A stretch of 10,186 nucleotides of DNA from Deltaproteobacteria bacterium (GTDB taxonomy: Bacteria > Desulfobacterota > Desulfobulbia > Desulfobulbales > VMSU01). The position numbers and the translations under genes are program-made. This document shows positions 6,069 to 10,186 of this stretch, in pieces. Under the pieces are notes generated by a model that searched no databases, had not been told where the DNA came from, and was given only the letters and a program-made list of their open reading frames with translations. The stretch lies in contig JAJYJA010000080.1 in NCBI GenBank assembly GCA_021789795.1, forward strand, positions 1 through 10,186, read 5' to 3'. Within the stretch, counting starts at the first letter, position 1; each line of letters opens with the position of its first letter.

Positions 6069-6179
6069 ATGGGCAGAGGCGACGCCAGAACCAAACGCGG
6101 CAAGATCTTCAAGAAGTCAAACGGTAACACCCGTCCCGCCAAGAAGACCAAGAAGGCCGAGACCACCGAGCAGAAATAA
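6069..6179 (+). CDS. 30S ribosomal protein bTHX
   Basis: A 36-residue, very basic protein, MGRGDARTKRGKIFKKSNG followed by NTRP and a lysine-rich tail. It matches the bTHX (Thx) pattern MGxGDxxTxRGKIxxGxxGxxRP known from Thermus, Bacteroidota and other groups. In Thermus this peptide sits in a cavity at the top of the 30S head and stabilises neighbouring rRNA. The ATG has GGAGA eight bases upstream. A TATAAA at 6043-6048 might be its -10 box, but no matching -35 is clear. Compared with the classic form, the second glycine (GxxG) is replaced by Lys and the tail is extended with KKAETTEQK. It stands alone, divergent from the lipoprotein and convergent with ftsK, and is easily missed by length cut-offs. 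Confidence 0.85.
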   Translation: MGRGDARTKRGKIFKKSNGNTRPAKKTKKAETTEQK

Positions 6180-6203
6180 GCTAAGCGGTTTCAACCCGCC
6201 AGG

Positions 6204-8378
6204 TCAGTATTCGCGCCGCGCCAGCACCTCCCGGGGCTTGACCCCGTCCGCCGGACCGACGATACCCTCCTTCTCCATGATCTCGATCATCCGGGCCGCC
6301 CGGTTGTAGCCCACCCGCAGCCGGCGTTGCACCATCGAGATCGAGGCCTGCCCCGACTCGCAGACGAACTCCACCGCCTCGTCGTACTTCTCATCGTGCT
6401 CCTCGCCGTCTGCGGTCTCGCCGTTATCCGTCCCCTCCGGCTCTTCGGCGATCTTCAGCACCGACTCGTCGTAGCTGGCGGGCCGCTGCGCCTTAAGGAA
6501 CTCGACGATCCGGCCGATCTCCTTCTCGGTGATGTAGGCGGCGTGGATGCGCTGCATCCGGCTGGCGCCAGGGGCCATGAACAGCATGTCGCCCTTGCCC
6601 AGCAGGTGCTCGGCCCCGGAGGTGTCGAGGATGGTGCGGGAGTCGATCTTGGAGGAGACCTTAAACGACATCCGGGTGGGGAAGTTGGCCTTGATCAGGC
6701 CGGTGAGCACGTCCACCGACGGCCGCTGGGTGGCCAGGATCAGGTGCATCCCCGCCGCCCTGGCCATCTGGGCCAGCCGCGCCACCGAGCCCTCCACGTC
6801 CTTCGAGGCCACCATCATCAGGTCGGCCAGCTCGTCGATAATGATGACGATGAGCGGCAGCTTCTCGTCCGCCACCTCGTTGTAGGTGGCCAGGTTCTTG
6901 ACCTTCATCTCCTCCATCAGCCCGTAGCGCCGCTCCATCTCCAGCACCGCCCACTGCAAGGCCCGGCTGGCCATCTTGGGGTCAACCACCACCGGGTGCA
7001 ACAGGTGGGGGATGGCCTCGTAGGCCGACAGCTCGATGCGCTTGGGATCGACCATCAACAGCCGCACCTCGTCCGGGGTGGAGTTCAAGAGGATGCTGCA
7101 AATAATGATGTTGATGCCCACCGACTTGCCGGCCCCAGTGGCCCCGGCGATTAAGAGGTGCGGCATCTCGGTCAGGTTGGCGTACACCGGCCGGCCCACC
7201 ACGTCCTTGCCCAGGCCCAGGGTCAGGGGCCTGGCCCCCTTCTGGAACTTCTCGCTGGCCAGAATCTCGCGGATATAGACCATCTGACGGACCGGATTGG
7301 GGATCTCGATGCCTAGGGCCGCCTTGCCGGGGATGGAGCCCGCGATCCGCACGCTCTCGGTCTTGAGCCCCATCGCCAGGTCGTTTTCCAGCGACACGAT
7401 GCGGCTGATCTTGACCCCCGGGGCCGGGGCGTACTCGTAAGTGGTGATCACCGGGCCGGGCGAGATGCCGACCACCTGCCCCTCCACCCCGAAGTCCAGC
7501 AGCTTGGCCTCCAGACGCTTGCTGACCTCCAGGTAGTGCTCCCGGTCTAGCTCCAGAGAGGGTGACTCCTCGGGCCGGTCGAGCAAGGTGACCGGCGGCA
7601 GGGCAAAGGCGCCCTCCGCCACCGGCAGGGGCTTGAAGTCCTCCGTGGTCTCCGGGGCGATGGTGATCGGCTCGTTGACCTTGGGCGTCACCGGCGACGT
7701 CTCGGGCGGGACGGCCCGGCGTCTGGTCTCCGGCTCCCGCCGAGAGGCATCGACGCTGACCAGGCCCGGGACGGCGCTATCGGCGGGCGCCCGCCAGCGC
7801 CGCCAGTAACCCGCAAGTAGGGATGAAACCCCGCGCGTCATCCGGTAGGGGGAGAAACTGGTGGCCAGCATCAGGCCGATAAGGGTCAGGCAGAGGCAGA
7901 TCACCACGAAACCCGCCCGCCCCAACAGCGGCAGGCAGAGGTCGCGCAGCATCCGGCCCAAGACCCCGGCCAGGGGGTAGGCGCCCCGGGGAAACGCCAC
8001 CTGCTGGCCAGGGAACGCCGCCAGCAGGGCGCTTAGGGCGAGCAGGAAGACCGTGGCCCCGGACACCAGGAAGGGAAGCCGGCTTTCGGTGTTTTTTTGC
8101 CTGAAGAGTTGCAGGGAGAGGTAGAGCAGGAAGAAGACCAGCCCAAAGGCGCCCAGGCCCAGGCCCCAGCTTAAGATCCGGGCCGCGAGATCACCCAGCC
8201 AGCCGCCCCAGTTGCCGCAACCGGCGGGGAAGAGGCCGTGCCCCGCCGCCTCCCCGCCCGAGTAACTCACCAGACTGATGAGCAGGAAGACCGCCAGACA
8301 GACCCCCAGCACCGCCAGGATCTCCTGGCCGAGACTGGGCCCGGCGGGCGGTTCGGGGGGGTTACTGGCCTTGGCCAT
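6204..8378 (-). CDS. ftsK: DNA translocase FtsK/SpoIIIE
   Basis: A 724-residue chromosome translocase acting at the division septum. The N-terminal part has about four membrane segments (roughly 19-40, 70-92, 102-122, 150-175). A short Pro-rich linker (about 195-265) follows, far shorter than in E. coli FtsK (1,329 residues) and similar to SpoIIIE. The alpha/beta motor has Walker A GATGAGKS (412-419), Walker B VIIIDELADL (511-520; Asp515, Glu516) and the conserved ILATQRPSVDVLTG (547-560). The C-terminal gamma winged helix (about 663-724, SISMVQRRLRVGYNRAARMIE) should read polar DNA motifs and contact XerD. An acidic stretch (645-664) separates motor and gamma. Its start overlaps the nusB stop by 17 bases and lacks a clear ribosome binding site, suggesting translational coupling to nusB. 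The gamma domain looks intact and the protein is complete. Confidence 0.98.
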   Translation of the reverse strand: MAKASNPPEPPAGPSLGQEILAVLGVCLAVFLLISLVSYSGGEAAGHGLFPAGCGNWGGWLGDLAARILSWGLGLGAFGLVFFLLYLSLQLFRQKNTESRLPFLVSGATVFLLALSALLAAFPGQQVAFPRGAYPLAGVLGRMLRDLCLPLLGRAGFVVICLCLTLIGLMLATSFSPYRMTRGVSSLLAGYWRRWRAPADSAVPGLVSVDASRREPETRRRAVPPETSPVTPKVNEPITIAPETTEDFKPLPVAEGAFALPPVTLLDRPEESPSLELDREHYLEVSKRLEAKLLDFGVEGQVVGISPGPVITTYEYAPAPGVKISRIVSLENDLAMGLKTESVRIAGSIPGKAALGIEIPNPVRQMVYIREILASEKFQKGARPLTLGLGKDVVGRPVYANLTEMPHLLIAGATGAGKSVGINIIICSILLNSTPDEVRLLMVDPKRIELSAYEAIPHLLHPVVVDPKMASRALQWAVLEMERRYGLMEEMKVKNLATYNEVADEKLPLIVIIIDELADLMMVASKDVEGSVARLAQMARAAGMHLILATQRPSVDVLTGLIKANFPTRMSFKVSSKIDSRTILDTSGAEHLLGKGDMLFMAPGASRMQRIHAAYITEKEIGRIVEFLKAQRPASYDESVLKIAEEPEGTDNGETADGEEHDEKYDEAVEFVCESGQASISMVQRRLRVGYNRAARMIEIMEKEGIVGPADGVKPREVLARREY

Positions 8379-8769
8379 TACGGATCGCGTCTAGTATCCC
8401 GTTGATGAAGGAGGGGGCGTCGTCGGTGCTGTAGCGCTTGGCGATCTCAATCGCCTCGTTGATGGCCACCGTGGCCGGCACCTCCTCCCGGTGCAGCATC
8501 TCGTAGGCCCCCAGGCGGATCAGGTTGCGGTCGATTACCGACATCCGCCCCACCCGCCAGTTCCTGGCGTACTGGCCGATTAAGCGATCCAGTTCCTCCG
8601 CGTGGCTGACGATTCCCTGAAGGAGTTGCTCGGCCTGGGGGATCACCTGCGGATCGACCTGGAAGTTGTCGCACAGGAGCGGAAAGTTGTCCAACGGCCC
8701 GACGCCGTTAAGCTCGGCCTGGTAGAGGGCCTGCAAGGCCAGCTCCCGTGCTTTGCGGCGCAGACCCAT
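8362..8769 (-). CDS. nusB: transcription antitermination factor NusB
   Basis: A 135-residue all-helical NusB. It opens with GLRRKARELALQALYQAEL, the basic N-terminal helix that binds boxA RNA. It ends with the family signature VPATVAINEAIEIAKRYSTDDAPSFINGILDAI (about 97-130), which contributes to NusE (S10) contacts. NusB with S10 loads on boxA in rRNA leaders to prevent premature termination. The ATG at 8769 is two bases after the ribH stop, and the 3' end overlaps ftsK, so the gene is embedded in one transcription unit. Linkage of nusB to ribH is widespread in bacteria. It complements the nusA operon at the other side of the window. Confidence 0.97.
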   Translation of the reverse strand: MGLRRKARELALQALYQAELNGVGPLDNFPLLCDNFQVDPQVIPQAEQLLQGIVSHAEELDRLIGQYARNWRVGRMSVIDRNLIRLGAYEMLHREEVPATVAINEAIEIAKRYSTDDAPSFINGILDAIRNGQGQ

Positions 8770-8771
8770 GA

Positions 8772-9233
8772 TTACAGTTGCGCCAGCAGGTTGACCATCT
8801 CGATGGCCGCCACGGCGCAGTCGGCACCCTTGTTGCCCGCCTTGGTGCCGGCCCGCTCGATGGCCTGCTCCACCGAGTCGGTGGTCAAGACCCCGAAGAT
8901 CACCGGCACCCCCAGCTCCAGACCGATCTGGGCCACCCCCTTGGCCACCTCGCCAGCCACGTAATCGAAGTGCGGGGTGGCGCCGCGGATCACCGCCCCC
9001 AGGCAGATCACCGCCTGGTAGCGCGCCGATTGCGCCATCTTCTTGGCCACCAGCGGGATCTCGTAAGCCCCCGGCACCTTGGCCACCTCGATGTCGCCGT
9101 CCTGGACGCCGGAACGAAGCAGGGTATCCACCGCCCCCTCCAGCAGCCGCTCGCCGATAAAGGAATTAAACCGCGCCAACACGATGCCGAACCTCTTGCC
9201 CTGGGCCTGTAGCCCGCCTTCCAGTATCTTCAT
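8772..9233 (-). CDS. ribH: 6,7-dimethyl-8-ribityllumazine synthase
   Basis: A 153-residue lumazine synthase. It condenses 5-amino-6-ribitylamino-uracil with 3,4-dihydroxy-2-butanone 4-phosphate, the penultimate step of riboflavin synthesis. Visible motifs are FNSFI (22-26), VPGAYEIP (53-60), RGATPHFDYV with catalytic His88, GVLTT (114-118) and KAGNKG (131-136), all in the usual order and spacing. I chose the ATG at 9233 because it begins the typical MKxxEGxL N-terminus and has AGGAAG just upstream. A GTG at 9278 overlapping the ribBA stop would add 15 residues encoded by a purine-rich repeat. The gene lies between ribBA, which makes both precursors' branches, and nusB. Confidence 0.97.
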   Translation of the reverse strand: MKILEGGLQAQGKRFGIVLARFNSFIGERLLEGAVDTLLRSGVQDGDIEVAKVPGAYEIPLVAKKMAQSARYQAVICLGAVIRGATPHFDYVAGEVAKGVAQIGLELGVPVIFGVLTTDSVEQAIERAGTKAGNKGADCAVAAIEMVNLLAQL

Positions 9234-9261
9234 GTCTTCCTGTCTCCTGTTCCCTGTCTCC
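9234..9261 (-). repeat. tandem purine-rich repeat carrying the ribH ribosome binding site
   Basis: On the minus strand GGAGACAGGGAACA is followed directly by GGAGACAGGAAGAC and then the ribH ATG. The two 14-base units agree at ten positions, including the nine-base core GGAGACAGG. The second unit holds the ribosome binding site. The repeat may be a slippage product or may increase ribosome loading. Confidence 0.55.
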
Positions 9262-9274
9262 CGTCCCCTGGCAC

Positions 9275-10186
9275 TCACACGTCCAGGATATGCCCCATCT
9301 TCTCCTTCTTGGTGCGGAGATAGTTGATGTTCTCCGCCTGGGGCTCGATCTGGATGGGCACCCGGCCGGTGACCTTCAAGCCGTAGCCCTCCAGGCCGAT
9401 GATCTTCTTGGGGTTGTTGGTGATGATTCGCATCCGCCGCACCCCCAGGTCACGCAGGATCTGGGCGCCCAGGCCGTAATCCCTGAGATCGGCCTTGAAA
9501 CCCAGGTGCTGGTTGGCCTCCACCGTGTCCATGCCCTGCTCCTGGAGGTGATAGGCCTTGATCTTGTTGACCAGGCCGATACCCCGGCCCTCCTGGTGCA
9601 TGTAGAGCACCACCCCGCAGCCCTCCTTCTCCACCATGCGCATGGCGGCTTGCAACTGGCCGCCGCAGTCGCAGCGCAGGGAGCCGAACACGTCGCCGGT
9701 CAGGCACTCGGAGTGCACCCGCACCAGGACGTCCCGATCCGGGTCGATCTCGCCCTTGACCAGGGCCATGTGCTCGAAGTTATCGACATCGTTGGTATAG
9801 ACGATGGCCTTGAAGTCGCCGCCGAACCGGGTGGGCAGGTTGGCCTCCGCCGCCCGGTGCACCAGGTTGTCCTTCCTCAAGCGATAGGCCACCAGGTCGG
9901 CGATGGTCACCACCTTGAGCCCGTGGATCTTGGCGAACTTCTTCAGATCCGGCATCCGGGCCATGGTGCCGTCGTCCTTCATGATCTCGCAGATCACCCC
10001 CGAGGGCGGCAGCCCGGCCAGCCGGGCCAGATCTACCGAGCCCTCGGTCTGGCCGGTACGCACCAGCACCCCGCCCTTCCGGGCCCGCAGCGGGAAGATG
10101 TGGCCCGGGCTCACCACCTCGCCCGGCTGCACCTCGGGGTTGGCCGCCACCTGAATGGTGCGGGCCCGATCCGCCGCCGAGATGCC
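9275..10186 (-). CDS. ribBA: bifunctional RibBA: DHBP synthase / GTP cyclohydrolase II, C-terminal 303 residues
   Basis: The reading frame is open to the window edge, so the N-terminal part is outside. The visible piece starts in the DHBP synthase domain (GISAADRARTIQVA, then PGHIFPLRARKGG and GVICEIMKDDGTMAR). That domain makes 3,4-dihydroxy-2-butanone 4-phosphate from ribulose 5-phosphate. It continues into GTP cyclohydrolase II, which opens GTP to start riboflavin synthesis. The GTP cyclohydrolase zinc ligands are the Cys at piece residues 161, 172 and 174 (SECLTGDVFGSLRCDC). The active-site stretch YMHQEGRGIGL (Tyr195, Arg201) and C-terminal TNNPKKI motif are intact. In the RibB half the segment RTGQTEGSVDL has Gln (piece residue 46, codon 10049-10051) where E. 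coli RibB has the metal-binding His153. The stop overlaps a GTG that could start a longer ribH. Confidence 0.96.
   Translation of the reverse strand, partial: GISAADRARTIQVAANPEVQPGEVVSPGHIFPLRARKGGVLVRTGQTEGSVDLARLAGLPPSGVICEIMKDDGTMARMPDLKKFAKIHGLKVVTIADLVAYRLRKDNLVHRAAEANLPTRFGGDFKAIVYTNDVDNFEHMALVKGEIDPDRDVLVRVHSECLTGDVFGSLRCDCGGQLQAAMRMVEKEGCGVVLYMHQEGRGIGLVNKIKAYHLQEQGMDTVEANQHLGFKADLRDYGLGAQILRDLGVRRMRIITNNPKKIIGLEGYGLKVTGRVPIQIEPQAENINYLRTKKEKMGHILDV

Noticed and set aside
6180..6203. Possible terminator between convergent bTHX and ftsK genes
   Set aside because: GCGG/CCGC around TTTCAAC gives only a four-pair stem and there is no T-tract on either strand.
6327..7154. Plus-strand ORF of 275 codons opposite ftsK
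   Set aside because: It lies fully inside the FtsK motor coding region, is rich in His, Gly, Leu and Val as expected for an antisense frame, and has no family match that I recognise.
1..10186. CRISPR array, insertion sequence, phage genes, toxin-antitoxin or other mobile/defence module
   Set aside because: I looked on both strands for regularly spaced repeats, transposase or integrase motifs and terminal inverted repeats and found none. All long frames are explained by housekeeping or signalling genes.

Overview
The window is an ordinary but gene-dense chromosomal segment from a GC-rich Gram-negative bacterium. Three things suggest a member of the Desulfobacterota (old Deltaproteobacteria, perhaps near Desulfobulbales). 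They are the RibBA fusion, the DUF3365/Tll0287-type c-heme histidine kinase, and the response regulator with a C-terminal four-cysteine tail. This placement is inference from gene content and protein style only; no 16S or database search was available.

Left part (1-2500, minus strand) is the transcription/translation operon: tRNA-Gly(CCC), rimP, nusA, ylxR, and the first codons of infB running off the window. A strong sigma70-type promoter (TTGACA, 16 bp, TATAGT) drives the tRNA. Between the tRNA and rimP lie a UUCG-loop hairpin and a strong intrinsic terminator with a ten-base T-tract. I see no clear separate rimP promoter, so rimP-nusA-infB expression probably depends on read-through of this terminator. 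That fits the known NusA-controlled leader terminators of nusA operons. A 142-nt rimP-nusA spacer can form mutually exclusive hairpins.

Middle part (2500-5165, plus strand) is a two-component pair. The histidine kinase has a periplasmic DUF3365-like domain carrying a CXXCH heme-c motif, then PAS, HisKA and HATPase_c. It overlaps by ATGA a receiver protein that has no DNA-binding domain but has two CXXC pairs at its C-terminus. A possible 17-codon leader ORF ending Pro-Pro-Pro-stop overlaps the kinase start codon, although a competing promoter reading would exclude it.

The centre-right (5163-6179) holds a lipoprotein with SPOR plus NlpC/P60 domains (minus), which probably cleaves peptidoglycan at septa. 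Divergent from it is a 36-codon gene for the small 30S ribosomal protein bTHX (plus), easily missed because of its size.

The right part (6204-10186, minus strand) is a tightly packed cluster transcribed ribBA (3' part only), ribH, nusB, ftsK: riboflavin synthesis, antitermination/rRNA transcription, and chromosome translocation at division. The DHBP-synthase half of RibBA has Gln where Escherichia coli RibB has a metal-binding His.

I found no mobile elements, CRISPR arrays, phage genes or novel defence system. The most rewarding places for follow-up are the tRNA-rimP leader, the kinase start region and the RibBA substitution.
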